Shown here: positions 1 through 7,878 of the stretch, in pieces
Position numbering within the stretch: the stretch's first letter is position 1
How the letters are laid out: each line of letters starts with the position of its first letter
Assembly (NCBI RefSeq): GCF_023156505.1
Contig: NZ_JALNMJ010000007.1
Coordinates: 124,001-188,000, forward strand
DNA from: Roseibium sediminicola
GTDB lineage: Bacteria; Pseudomonadota; Alphaproteobacteria; Rhizobiales; Stappiaceae
Reading direction: 5' to 3'
DNA: 64,000 bases
Position numbers and translations under genes: made by a program
The notes under the pieces: model-generated
The model's database searches: none
Told to the model about the DNA's origin: nothing
Seen by the model: only the letters and a program-made list of their open reading frames with translations

Positions 1-2
1 CG

Positions 3-512
3 GAGGACGCGGCTGCCGTTCAGGTCGGCGGCCCGAGCGGCACGATGATCGCCCGCGACAGCTTCCACCGCAAACTGACTTTTGATGACCTCGCGACCGG
101 CGGGGCGATCATCGTCTTCAACGGCGCACGCAACATTCTCGAGATCGTCGAATATTACATGTCCTTCTTCGTGCATGAGAGTTGCGGCTACTGCACCCCC
201 TGCCGGGTCGGCAATGTCTTCCTGCAAAAGGCGATCAGCAAATTCCGCAAGGGCCTCGCCAATCCGGAGGACATTGACTACCTCAAGGAGCTCTCCGGCA
301 CGATCATCGAGACCAGCCGCTGCGGTCTCGGCATGACCTCGCCCAATCCGATCCTGTCGACCCTGAAGAACTTCCCGCTGGTCTATTCGGCGGTGTCCAA
401 GCCGAGCAAGGACGGCATTCGCGACACGTTCGACATCCAGTCGGCCATCGATGGCGCGCGCAAGATCGCCAAGCGCCGCTCCTATATCTTCGACAAGGAT
501 TTCACCCAATGA
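3..512 (+). CDS. hoxF: NAD-linked hydrogenase diaphorase subunit HoxF, C-terminal part (5' end outside window)
   Basis: The flavin/NADH-oxidising subunit of the diaphorase half of a bidirectional NiFe hydrogenase, homologous to NuoF. The frame is open from base 3, so the gene begins upstream of the window and about 169 residues are visible. They include the glycine-rich VQVGGPSG segment and the ESCGYCTPCRVG motif followed by a later Cys in SRCGLG, the four ligands of the N3-type 4Fe-4S cluster of NuoF/HoxF. Its stop overlaps the hoxU start in ATGA, so the two are translationally coupled. hoxU, hoxY and hoxH follow, which identifies it as HoxF rather than complex I NuoF or a formate dehydrogenase FdsB. 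Confidence 0.93.
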   Translation, partial: EDAAAVQVGGPSGTMIARDSFHRKLTFDDLATGGAIIVFNGARNILEIVEYYMSFFVHESCGYCTPCRVGNVFLQKAISKFRKGLANPEDIDYLKELSGTIIETSRCGLGMTSPNPILSTLKNFPLVYSAVSKPSKDGIRDTFDIQSAIDGARKIAKRRSYIFDKDFTQ

Positions 513-1237
513 GCGGCACAAAGAAGGAAACCGGCTTCACCTTCACCATCGACGGTATCGAGATCACGGCCACTGCCGGCCAGACGATCATGGAAGCCGC
601 CGACGAGGCCGGGGTCTATATTCCGCGCCTCTGCGACCACGAGGGCCTGCGCCACCAGGGCAGCTGCCGGGTCTGCACGGTGAAGGCGGGCGGTCGCAGT
701 GTTGCCGCCTGCACCCAGCCGGCGGCGCCCGGCCAGGCAGTCGAGAACGAGACGCAGCATCTGACCAAGATGCGCCGGGACCTGGTCGAGATGCTGTTCC
801 ACGAGGGCAATCACCTCTGCCCGATCTGCGAGGCCAGCGGCAATTGCGAGCTGCAGGCGATGGCCTACCGGCTCGACATGACCGAGGCCACCAAGTTTCC
901 ATATCTGGAGCCGTGCCGGGCGCTCGATGCGTCCCATCCTGATATCGCGCTCGACACCAACCGCTGCATCTCTTGCGGTCGCTGCATCCGTGCGTCCCAG
1001 GATGTCGATGGTAAGGGCATCTTCGGTTATGTCGGCCGCGGCATTCACCGGCGTGTTGCCGTCAATGGCGAGAACCTGGCGGATACGACCGCCGAAGTCA
1101 CGGACCACGCCATCAGCGCGGAGGTCTGCCCGGTCGGCTGCATCATCCGCAAGCGGGTCGGTTTTGCTGTTCCGATCGGCGAACGGGAATTCGACAAAGG
1201 GCTGATCGGCCACGAGATCGAGGAGAAGCGCAAATGA
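509..1237 (+). CDS. hoxU: NAD-linked hydrogenase diaphorase iron-sulfur subunit HoxU
   Basis: A 242-residue electron-transfer subunit linking HoxF to the hydrogenase dimer, homologous to the N-terminus of NuoG. It shows a plant-type 2Fe-2S ferredoxin domain (Cys ligands in CDHEGLRHQGSCRVC and a later C), then a NuoG-like H-x3-C-x2-C-x5-C segment (HLCPICEASGNC) and a 4Fe-4S motif CISCGRC with a distal CPVGC. Length matches HoxU. It overlaps hoxF by 4 bp and hoxY by 4 bp, so the diaphorase and hydrogenase genes are one coupled operon. Confidence 0.95.
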   Translation: MSGTKKETGFTFTIDGIEITATAGQTIMEAADEAGVYIPRLCDHEGLRHQGSCRVCTVKAGGRSVAACTQPAAPGQAVENETQHLTKMRRDLVEMLFHEGNHLCPICEASGNCELQAMAYRLDMTEATKFPYLEPCRALDASHPDIALDTNRCISCGRCIRASQDVDGKGIFGYVGRGIHRRVAVNGENLADTTAEVTDHAISAEVCPVGCIIRKRVGFAVPIGEREFDKGLIGHEIEEKRK

Positions 1238-1803
1238 GCGAGCTGCCCAAGGCCAGGATCGCGACCGCGTCACTCGCCGGCTGCTTCGGCTGCCACATGG
1301 CGATCCTCGACATTGACGAGCGGCTGATAGACCTGATGAAGCTGGTCGATGTCGACCGCTCGCCGCTGACCGACAAGAAGCGCTTCACCCAGCGCTGCGA
1401 CATCGGCATCATCGAGGGCGGCTGCTGCAACGAGGAAAACGTGCATGTGCTGCATGACTTCCGGCGCAATTGCGACGTGCTGATCGCGCTCGGCCAATGC
1501 GCGATCATGGGCGGGCTGCCGGCCATGCGCAACGCGATCATGCACTCCGACGCGCCGCTGAGGGAGTGCCTGGACGAGGCCTATATCACCGGTAAGTACA
1601 TCCGCAACACGACCCACCATGTGCCCAACGATCCGGCGCTGCCGCTGCTCCTGGACGAGGTCTATCCGTGTTCCCAGGTGGTCGAGATCGACTACCAGAT
1701 CCCGGGTTGCGCGCCGAGCGGCGACATCATCTTCGATACGCTGGCCAAGCTCCTGACCGGAAAGTTCCGGGGCTTTGAGCGCGACATGATCAAGTTCGAC
1801 TGA
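1234..1803 (+). CDS. hoxY: NAD-linked NiFe hydrogenase small subunit HoxY
   Basis: A 189-residue cytoplasmic small subunit that carries the proximal 4Fe-4S cluster next to the NiFe site. Cys ligands appear in GCFGCHM near the N-terminus, EGGCCNEE, GQCAIMGG and PGCAPSGD. There is no Tat signal, and the short length and lack of medial/distal cluster domains match group 3 (cytoplasmic, cofactor-coupled) hydrogenases rather than membrane uptake enzymes. It overlaps hoxU by 4 bp and is followed 14 bp later by hoxH. Confidence 0.95.
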   Translation: MSELPKARIATASLAGCFGCHMAILDIDERLIDLMKLVDVDRSPLTDKKRFTQRCDIGIIEGGCCNEENVHVLHDFRRNCDVLIALGQCAIMGGLPAMRNAIMHSDAPLRECLDEAYITGKYIRNTTHHVPNDPALPLLLDEVYPCSQVVEIDYQIPGCAPSGDIIFDTLAKLLTGKFRGFERDMIKFD

Positions 1804-1817
1804 GGCGGGACCTTAAG

Positions 1818-3260
1818 ATGAGCGAACCCAGACTGATTGAAATCTCGCCGGTCACCCGCGTGGAAGGCCACGGCAAGGTTACCATCCACCTCAACGCGGA
1901 AAACGAGGTCGACGAAGCGCGGCTGCACATTGTCGAGTTCCGTGGTTTCGAGCGGTTCATCCGCGGCCGGTTGATGTGGGAAGTGCCGGTGATCGTCCAG
2001 CGGCTCTGCGGCATCTGCCCGGTCAGCCATCATCTGGCGGCGGCAAAGGCCATGGACATGATCGCCGGTGTCGACCAGCTGACGCCGACAGCAGAAAAGA
2101 TGCGCCGGCTGATGCATTACGGCCAGGTGATGCAGTCCCATGTGTTGCATTTCTTCCATCTGGCGGCTCCCGACCTCCTGTTCGGTTTCGGCGCGCCCGC
2201 GGAAAAACGCAACATCTTCGAAGTCATCAAGGAACAGCCGGAGCTGGGCAAACGCGCCGTCCTGATGCGCAAATACGGCCAGGAGATCATCGAGGCGACC
2301 GCCGGCAAGAAGGTGCATGGCACCGGCGCTATTCCGGGCGGCATCAACCGCAACCTGCCCATCGAGCGGCGCGACCATTTCCTTTCGAGCATCGATCAGA
2401 TGATCGAATGGTCGAAAGACGCGGTGAAGCTCGCGCGCGACTACACGCTGGAGCACGAAGAGCTGGTCTCCGAATTCGGCTCCTTCCCGTCCAACTACAT
2501 GTCGCTGGTGCGGGAAAGCGATGGTGCGCTGGATCTTTATCACGGCAACCTGAGGGCGCTCAGCTCCACCGGCGACACGATCTTTGACCAGGTGCCTTAC
2601 ACCAGGTATCACGAGCTGATCGTGGAGGATGTGCGCTCCTGGTCCTACATGAAGTTCCCCTTCATCAAGACGCTTGGGCCCGAGGCCGGCTGGTACCGGG
2701 TCGGGCCGCTGGCACGCATGAACACGGCAAGTTTCATCGACACACCACTCGCCAACGAGGCTCTTCAGGAACTGAAGGCGGTCACCAGCGGCACGCCGAA
2801 CAACTCGACACTGGCGAACCATTGGGCACGCATGATCGAGGTGCTGCACTGCGTTGAAAAGATCCGTGAGCTCTTGAGCGATCCGGATCTTCAGGGCACG
2901 GACCTGATCGCCAAGGGCGACCGGCGTGAGGAAGGCATCGGCGTGATCGAAGCCCCGCGCGGCAATCTCATCCATCATTACAAGGTCGACGAGCATGACC
3001 AGGTGACCTATTGCAACCTGATCGTCTCCACGACCCACAACAACGAGGGCATGAACCGGGCGGTGAAGGACGTTGCGGTCAAGCATCTCTCCGGCAAGGA
3101 GCAGATCACCGAAGGCATGCTCAACCATGTCGAGGTGGCCATCCGCGCCTATGACCCATGCCTGTCCTGCGCCACCCACGCCCTTGGCCAGATGCCGTTG
3201 CAGGTCCAACTGTTCGGCGCGGGCGGTGAGCTGATCGACAGCAGAGAGCAGTGTGTTTGA
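1818..3260 (+). CDS. hoxH: NAD-linked NiFe hydrogenase large subunit HoxH
   Basis: The catalytic subunit (480 aa). Both NiFe ligand motifs are intact: RLCGICPVSHH at about residues 62-72 (C64, C67) and DPCLSCATHA at 446-455 (C448, C451). About 26 residues follow H454. In this family the C-terminal peptide after that His is removed by a dedicated protease, supplied here by hoxW downstream. The RVEGHG motif lies near the N-terminus. Together with HoxFUY it should interconvert H2 and protons at the expense of NAD(H), by homology with group 3d soluble hydrogenases. Confidence 0.96.
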   Translation: MSEPRLIEISPVTRVEGHGKVTIHLNAENEVDEARLHIVEFRGFERFIRGRLMWEVPVIVQRLCGICPVSHHLAAAKAMDMIAGVDQLTPTAEKMRRLMHYGQVMQSHVLHFFHLAAPDLLFGFGAPAEKRNIFEVIKEQPELGKRAVLMRKYGQEIIEATAGKKVHGTGAIPGGINRNLPIERRDHFLSSIDQMIEWSKDAVKLARDYTLEHEELVSEFGSFPSNYMSLVRESDGALDLYHGNLRALSSTGDTIFDQVPYTRYHELIVEDVRSWSYMKFPFIKTLGPEAGWYRVGPLARMNTASFIDTPLANEALQELKAVTSGTPNNSTLANHWARMIEVLHCVEKIRELLSDPDLQGTDLIAKGDRREEGIGVIEAPRGNLIHHYKVDEHDQVTYCNLIVSTTHNNEGMNRAVKDVAVKHLSGKEQITEGMLNHVEVAIRAYDPCLSCATHALGQMPLQVQLFGAGGELIDSREQCV

Positions 3261-3316
3261 GGTGAGGGGATGAGCGCAATGAACGACAATGCCAAATCAA
3301 GATCCTCCTCCCCGGT

Positions 3317-3444
3317 CGTCATCCCGGCCAAGCGAAGCGCGAGCCGGGATCGGGGAGCCCCAAAACTGTCCGGTGGATCTTGTTTCCTCTCGAAGCCTAG
3401 GCTCGCCGGTCCCGGATCTCCGCTGCGCTGCGTCCGGGATGACG
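3317..3444. repeat. Palindromic intergenic repeat, family B (copy 1)
   Basis: GC-rich repeat with inverted ends: it opens with CGTCATCCCGGCCAAGCGAA and closes with CCGGATCTCCGCTGCGCTGC followed by GTCCGGGATGACG. Related copies lie near 29504, 19690, 51060 and 60969. It occupies most of the 245-bp gap between hoxH and hoxW, the only large break in this otherwise overlapping operon. A short open frame starting at 3270 behind a good ribosome-binding site (GAGGGG) reads straight into the repeat and ends at 3521; it may be the stub of a gene broken by the insertion, but is not annotated as a gene. Confidence 0.8.
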
Positions 3445-3505
3445 AAGGAGAGAATGTTCAGTTTTTTAAGTCGGAAGTGGTCTCCAACGACTTTGATTCG
3501 AGGAT

Positions 3506-3970
3506 ATGCCCATGCTTCTGATCGGTTATGGCAATCCGGGGCGCGGGGACGACGGGCTGGGGCCGGCCTTTTCCGAAGGCATGGCCGCGCGGGCCTTGCC
3601 GGGTCTTGAGGTCGATACCGATTACCAGCTGGTCGCCGAACACGCGCTCGCCGTTTCCGGTCATGAGCTGGTGATCTTTGCGGACGCGGAGATCGGGGGC
3701 GCAGAGGCATTTTCTTTCAGGGAAACCGGGCCAGGCGCGCCGGAAGTACTCGGCAGTCACAGCCTCGTGCCGGAAACGGTGCTGGCGCTTTGCGAGACCC
3801 TCTACGGCGCGCGCCCGCAGGCCTTTGTGCTCGGCATTTCCGGCTATGAGTACGGCGAAGTGAAGGAAGGCCTGTCAGATAAGGCGGCCGCGAACCTTGA
3901 GGCCGCGGAAAGCTTCTTTCTGAAATGGTTAGCTGGCGAAATATCCTTGCGGGAGGCCGCCCATGCATGA
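3506..3970 (+). CDS. hoxW: Hydrogenase maturation protease (HoxW/HyaD family)
   Basis: A 154-residue endopeptidase that removes the C-terminal tail of HoxH after NiFe insertion. The N-terminal GYGNPGRGDDGLGP matches the GxGNxxxxDDGxG signature of the family; the metal-sensing acidic residues are D in GRGDD and D in FADAEIG, with a His in GSHSL. A second in-frame ATG 6 bp downstream could be the start. Linkage to HoxH makes it HoxW rather than a protease for another hydrogenase. The stop overlaps hypA by 8 bp. Confidence 0.92.
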   Translation: MPMLLIGYGNPGRGDDGLGPAFSEGMAARALPGLEVDTDYQLVAEHALAVSGHELVIFADAEIGGAEAFSFRETGPGAPEVLGSHSLVPETVLALCETLYGARPQAFVLGISGYEYGEVKEGLSDKAAANLEAAESFFLKWLAGEISLREAAHA

Positions 3971-4304
3971 AATGTCGCTCTGCGAAAGCATTCTCGACAT
4001 TCTGAAGGACCAGGCCGCGAAGGACCAATTCACGCAGGTGAAGCGGGTCGCCGTCGACATCGGTCCGCTCTCCTGCGTGGAGCCGGAAGCGCTGCAATTC
4101 GGCTTCGACGTGGTCATGAAAGGATCGCTGGCTGAGGGGGCCGTGCTGGACATCGCACGGCCGCCGGCCGAGGCCCTGTGCCTTAACTGTTTCAAGACCG
4201 TGCCGGTCAAGGCGCGGTTCGATAGCTGCCCGGAATGCGGATCGGATGCCCTGCAGGTTGTCAGTGGCGAAGAGCTGAAAATCCGGGAACTGGAGGTGGT
4301 GTGA
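3963..4304 (+). CDS. hypA: Hydrogenase nickel-insertion accessory protein HypA
   Basis: A 113-residue protein with the invariant MHEMSL N-terminus whose His2 is the nickel ligand, and a zinc site formed by CLNC and CPEC. It acts with HypB to deliver Ni to the hydrogenase large subunit. It overlaps hoxW upstream and shares one base with hypB downstream (TGATG). Confidence 0.95.
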   Translation: MHEMSLCESILDILKDQAAKDQFTQVKRVAVDIGPLSCVEPEALQFGFDVVMKGSLAEGAVLDIARPPAEALCLNCFKTVPVKARFDSCPECGSDALQVVSGEELKIRELEVV

Positions 4305-5113
4305 TGTGTACGGTCTGCGGCTGTGGCGGAAGCCACGATCACAAGCATGAACAGGATCACGAACACGGCGAGTCCCATGTCCATTTTGGCAAAGGTGAAG
4401 CCGGGACGTCTGTTCCCGGCATGAGCCAGACGCGGCTCATCCAGATCGAAGCCGATATTCTGGGCAAGAACAGATCTTATGCCGAGCGGAACCGGTCGCT
4501 CCTCGCCGACAAAGGTGTGCTCGCATTGAACCTTGTCTCCAGCCCGGGCTCCGGCAAGACGACGCTGCTGGTGGAAACCCTGAAACGCCTTGCCGGCCGG
4601 CTGCCGGCCGCCGTGATCGAGGGCGATCAGCAGACGTCCAACGACGCCGATCGCATCCGGGAGACCGGCGCACCGGCCATCCAGATCAACACGGGCAAAG
4701 GCTGTCATCTGGACGCGCATATGGTTGGCCACGCGCTGGAGAAACTGCCGCTCGAAGAAAACTCGGTGCTCTTTATCGAGAATGTCGGCAACCTGGTCTG
4801 CCCGGCGGGCTTCGATCTCGGCGAGGCCGTCCGGGCGGTGATCCTGTCGGTCACAGAAGGCGAGGACAAACCCCTCAAATATCCGGACATCTTTGCCGGG
4901 GCCGACCTGATGATCCTGAACAAGACCGACCTGCTGCCGCATGTCGATTTCTGTGTCGGTGCGGCGGTCGCCAATGCCAGGCGGGTGAACCCGCGGATCC
5001 AGGTGCTGCAGGTCTCTGCGCGCAGCGGCGAAGGTCTCGACAGCTGGCTTAGCTGGCTGGAGGGGGCGATGAAAATGCAGGCGGCCGCCGCAACCGGCCT
5101 CGCCGCCGAATAG
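4304..5113 (+). CDS. hypB: Hydrogenase nickel-incorporation GTPase HypB
   Basis: A 269-residue SIMIBI-class GTPase. The ATG at 4304 gives the expected [10 protein letters not shown]-terminus (the C-x2-C-x-C nickel site) followed by a His-rich nickel-storage stretch; a longer frame open from 4235 has no support. The P-loop is SSPGSGKTT and the guanine-specificity motif is NKTD. It overlaps hypA, and hypC follows 11 bp later. hypF is not between hypB and hypC as it is in Cupriavidus-type operons. Confidence 0.95.
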   Translation: MCTVCGCGGSHDHKHEQDHEHGESHVHFGKGEAGTSVPGMSQTRLIQIEADILGKNRSYAERNRSLLADKGVLALNLVSSPGSGKTTLLVETLKRLAGRLPAAVIEGDQQTSNDADRIRETGAPAIQINTGKGCHLDAHMVGHALEKLPLEENSVLFIENVGNLVCPAGFDLGEAVRAVILSVTEGEDKPLKYPDIFAGADLMILNKTDLLPHVDFCVGAAVANARRVNPRIQVLQVSARSGEGLDSWLSWLEGAMKMQAAAATGLAAE

Positions 5114-5124
5114 GAGTTTCCAAG

Positions 5125-5391
5125 ATGTGTCTCGCCATTCCAGCCAGGGTCGTCTCCATAGACGATGACGCGATGGCCACCGTCGCGCTCGAAGGCATCC
5201 GGAAACCCGTCTCCACGGCGCTGCTCGACGAAGTGGCCGTCGGCGACTACGTGCTGGTCCATGTCGGCTACGCCTTGCACAAGCTCAGCGAGGAAGAGGC
5301 CGAACGCACGCTGCGGCTGATGGCGGAGGCCGGTGTGCTTGCCGAGGAGCTGGAAGAGATGGCGGGTGAAGGCGCGGAGGCGGGCGCATGA
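5125..5391 (+). CDS. hypC: Hydrogenase maturation chaperone HypC
   Basis: An 88-residue member of the HypC/HupF family with the invariant N-terminal MCLAIPARV, whose Cys2 holds the Fe(CN)2CO unit with HypD and docks to apo-HoxH. The stop overlaps the hypD start by 4 bp. Confidence 0.95.
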   Translation: MCLAIPARVVSIDDDAMATVALEGIRKPVSTALLDEVAVGDYVLVHVGYALHKLSEEEAERTLRLMAEAGVLAEELEEMAGEGAEAGA

Positions 5392-6539
5392 AATACATCC
5401 GCGAATTCAGGGACGGCAACCTGGCGCAAAAGCTGGCCAAGGCGATCCGCCAGGAAGCCGATCCGGACCGCCGCTATCACCTGATGGAATTCTGCGGCGG
5501 CCACACCCATGCGATCTTCCGCTATGGGGTGCAGGACCTGGTGCCGGAAAATGTCGAATATGTTCACGGGCCCGGCTGCCCGGTCTGCGTGCTGCCTGTG
5601 CGGCGGCTGGACGACGCGGTCGAGCTGGCGCTGACCCAGAACGTGATCCTGACCACCTATGGCGACATGATGCGGGTGCCGGGCACCAAGCAGAAGAGCC
5701 TGATCCGGGCCAAGGCCGAAGGCGCGGACATCCGCATGGTCTATTCGACCCAGGATGCTCTGAAGATCGCCCGGGAGAACCCGGACCGTCAGGTTGTGTT
5801 CTTCGCCATCGGTTTTGAGACCACCACCCCGCCGACGGCGGTCGCGATCCTTCAGGCCAGGGCCGAGGGCTTGAGAAATTTCTCCGTCTTCTGCAACCAC
5901 GTCCTGACCCCGCCCGCGATTGCTCATATCGTCAACGCGCCCTCCGAACCGGGCGAAGATCCCGTCAGGATCGACGGTTTTCTCGGGCCTTCCCATGTCA
6001 GTTCGGTGATCGGCTGGGCATCTTACGAGCCTGCGGCGCGGGACTTCAGGAAACCGGTCGTGATCGCCGGTTTCGAGCCGCTCGACGTGATGCAGTCGAC
6101 CCTGATGCTCATCCGCCAGATCAATGAAGGCCGCCACGTGGTGGAGAACCAGTACACGCGCGTCGTCACCAAAGAGGGCAATCGCAAGGCCCAGGCGCTG
6201 GCCGCCGAGGTGCTGGAACTGCGCAAGGTGTTTGAATGGCGCGGTCTCGGCTATGTGCCGGACAGCGCCTTGCGGATCCGGGAGGCCTTCGCGGAGTTCG
6301 ACGCCGAAAAACGCTTTGCCCTCAGCCCGAAGGAATCCCGGGAGGTCAAATCCTGCGAATGCCCGGCGATCCTGCGCGGGGTCAAGAAACCGACCGAGTG
6401 CAAGCTGTTCGGCACGGTCTGCACGCCCGACAATCCGATGGGGGCCTGCATGGTCTCCTCCGAAGGCGCTTGCGCGGCCTACTGGACCTATGGCCGCAAG
6501 CGCGAGGCGGTCCTTGCCGCCAAGGGAGCGGCCGCATGA
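5388..6539 (+). CDS. hypD: Hydrogenase Fe(CN)2CO assembly scaffold HypD
   Basis: A 383-residue scaffold on which the cyanide and CO ligands are attached to iron. Family motifs are CGGHTHAIFRYG, GPGCPVCVLP and GFETTTPPTA, and a C-terminal set of four Cys (in SCECPAIL, ECKLFGTVC and later) carries the 4Fe-4S cluster. Full length; it overlaps both hypC and hypE. Confidence 0.95.
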   Translation: MKYIREFRDGNLAQKLAKAIRQEADPDRRYHLMEFCGGHTHAIFRYGVQDLVPENVEYVHGPGCPVCVLPVRRLDDAVELALTQNVILTTYGDMMRVPGTKQKSLIRAKAEGADIRMVYSTQDALKIARENPDRQVVFFAIGFETTTPPTAVAILQARAEGLRNFSVFCNHVLTPPAIAHIVNAPSEPGEDPVRIDGFLGPSHVSSVIGWASYEPAARDFRKPVVIAGFEPLDVMQSTLMLIRQINEGRHVVENQYTRVVTKEGNRKAQALAAEVLELRKVFEWRGLGYVPDSALRIREAFAEFDAEKRFALSPKESREVKSCECPAILRGVKKPTECKLFGTVCTPDNPMGACMVSSEGACAAYWTYGRKREAVLAAKGAAA

Positions 6540-7573
6540 CCAGCATGGACACCCAGACCCGGTTCCGCACCGGTGCGGTTGACATGACCCATGGCGGCGG
6601 CGGCCGTGCCATGACGGAGCTGATCAAAGACCTGTTTCATCGCCACCTGAAGAACCCGATCCTGGACCAGGGCCACGACGCGGCGGTGTTCGACGCGCCT
6701 CCCGGCCGGCTGGTCATGTCCACCGACGCCCACGTGATCTCGCCGCTGTTCTTTCCCGGCGGCGACATCGGCGCGCTCTCCGTCCATGGCACCTTGAACG
6801 ACATCGCCATGGCCGGTGCAAAACCCCTGTCCTTGACGGCGAGCTTCATCCTGGAGGAAGGCTTTCCGCTTGCCGACCTGGAACGGATCGTGATGTCGAT
6901 GGCGCGTACCGCCCGCGAGGCTGGTGTGCCGGTCGTCTCCGGCGACACCAAGGTGGTGGAGAAAGGCAAAGGCGACGGTGTCTTCATCACCACCGCCGGG
7001 GTCGGCGTTCTGCCGGAGGGCGTGACGATTTCGCCGGCTGCCGCGAAACCCGGTCAGGCGGTTCTGCTCTCCGGTACGATCGGCGATCATGGCGTCGCCA
7101 TCCTGTCGAAACGCGAGAACCTGGAATTCGAGACCGAACTCCGCTCCGACAGCGCGGCCCTGCATGGGCTGGTCGCCGACATGATCGCGGCGGTGCCGGG
7201 AATTGCCGTTCTGCGAGACCCGACAAGAGGCGGGCTGGCGACGGCGCTGAATGAAATCGCCCATGCCTCCGGTGCCGGCGTGCTGCTGCAGGAGGAGGCG
7301 ATCCCGGTCGCGCCGGATGTGGAAGGAGCTTGCGAACTCCTCGGCCTCGATCCGCTTTATGTCGCCAATGAGGGCAAGTTGGTCTGCATTTGCGAGGCGG
7401 CCGATGCGGGGCGGCTGCTGGAGGTGATGCGCTCGCATCCGCTTGGCCGGCAGGCGGCCAGGATCGGGGAGATCGTCGAGGACCCGGACCACATGGTGAT
7501 CATGCAGACCGCTTTCGGCGGGGCCCGCGTGGTCGACTGGCTGTCGGGCGAGCAACTGCCGCGGATCTGCTGA
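6536..7573 (+). CDS. hypE: Carbamoyl-dehydratase HypE
   Basis: A 345-residue AIR-synthase-fold protein that dehydrates the S-carbamoyl group on its own C-terminal Cys to thiocyanate, the CN donor for HypCD. The C-terminus is the diagnostic PRIC, ending in the reactive Cys. The start at 6536 overlaps the hypD stop (ATGA); N-terminal motifs include MTHGGGGRAM and GQGHDAAVF-like DQGHDAAVF. It is the last gene of the hydrogenase operon. HypF, which must carbamoylate this Cys, is not in the window and must be encoded elsewhere if the system works. Confidence 0.95.
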   Translation: MTSMDTQTRFRTGAVDMTHGGGGRAMTELIKDLFHRHLKNPILDQGHDAAVFDAPPGRLVMSTDAHVISPLFFPGGDIGALSVHGTLNDIAMAGAKPLSLTASFILEEGFPLADLERIVMSMARTAREAGVPVVSGDTKVVEKGKGDGVFITTAGVGVLPEGVTISPAAAKPGQAVLLSGTIGDHGVAILSKRENLEFETELRSDSAALHGLVADMIAAVPGIAVLRDPTRGGLATALNEIAHASGAGVLLQEEAIPVAPDVEGACELLGLDPLYVANEGKLVCICEAADAGRLLEVMRSHPLGRQAARIGEIVEDPDHMVIMQTAFGGARVVDWLSGEQLPRIC

Positions 7574-7605
7574 CGCGAGCCATCAATGCAGACGGCACGC
7601 ATCCC

Positions 7606-7866
7606 TTAAGCCTGCAGGGTCTCCTCGGAGAAATAATCCGAGGCATCGTCTTCCAGTTCCAGCACCTTGCCGGACAGGCTGAACGTGACGAGCCCGTTGC
7701 GATAGACCCAGATGTCGCCGGGATCGGTGTCGCTGGTGTCCGGATCCTGCGCTTCCCTGGCCCGGTTGAACCATCTGGATTGCCGTTCCGGGACGCCCAG
7801 CTTGGCAAAGACCTCTGCCTGGCTCTTGCCTATCAGGTCGCTGTTCTGCGCTGAAAACGTGGCCAT
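7606..7866 (-). CDS. Small protein of unknown function, coupled to the giant gene upstream
   Basis: An 86-residue acidic protein with no signal peptide or membrane segment. It has a helix followed by a predicted beta-rich core (GKSQAEVFAKLGVPERQSRW, then DIWVYRNGLVTFSLSGKVLE), the helix-then-strands order of SmpA/BamE-like small domains; this fold guess is weak. The start is 12 bp after the stop of the 1488-residue gene, and its ribosome-binding site GAGGAG overlaps that stop, so the two are surely co-translated. A partner, chaperone or inhibitor of the large protein would fit the coupling, but nothing in the sequence proves it. Confidence 0.7.
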   Translation of the reverse strand: MATFSAQNSDLIGKSQAEVFAKLGVPERQSRWFNRAREAQDPDTSDTDPGDIWVYRNGLVTFSLSGKVLELEDDASDYFSEETLQA

Positions 7867-7878
7867 GTTTCATTCTCC

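Noticed and set aside
1..512. Reading the first gene as complex I nuoF or formate dehydrogenase fdsB
   Set aside because: The following genes are hoxU, hoxY and hoxH in one overlapping operon, which fixes it as hoxF.
1692..3209. 505-codon open frame antisense to hoxH
   Set aside because: It mirrors the high-GC coding frame of hoxH, which has all NiFe motifs; no ribosome-binding site or known domain.
3270..3521. 83-codon frame between hoxH and hoxW
   Set aside because: Most of it is a family B repeat; only its first few codons behind the ribosome-binding site could be the remnant of a gene.
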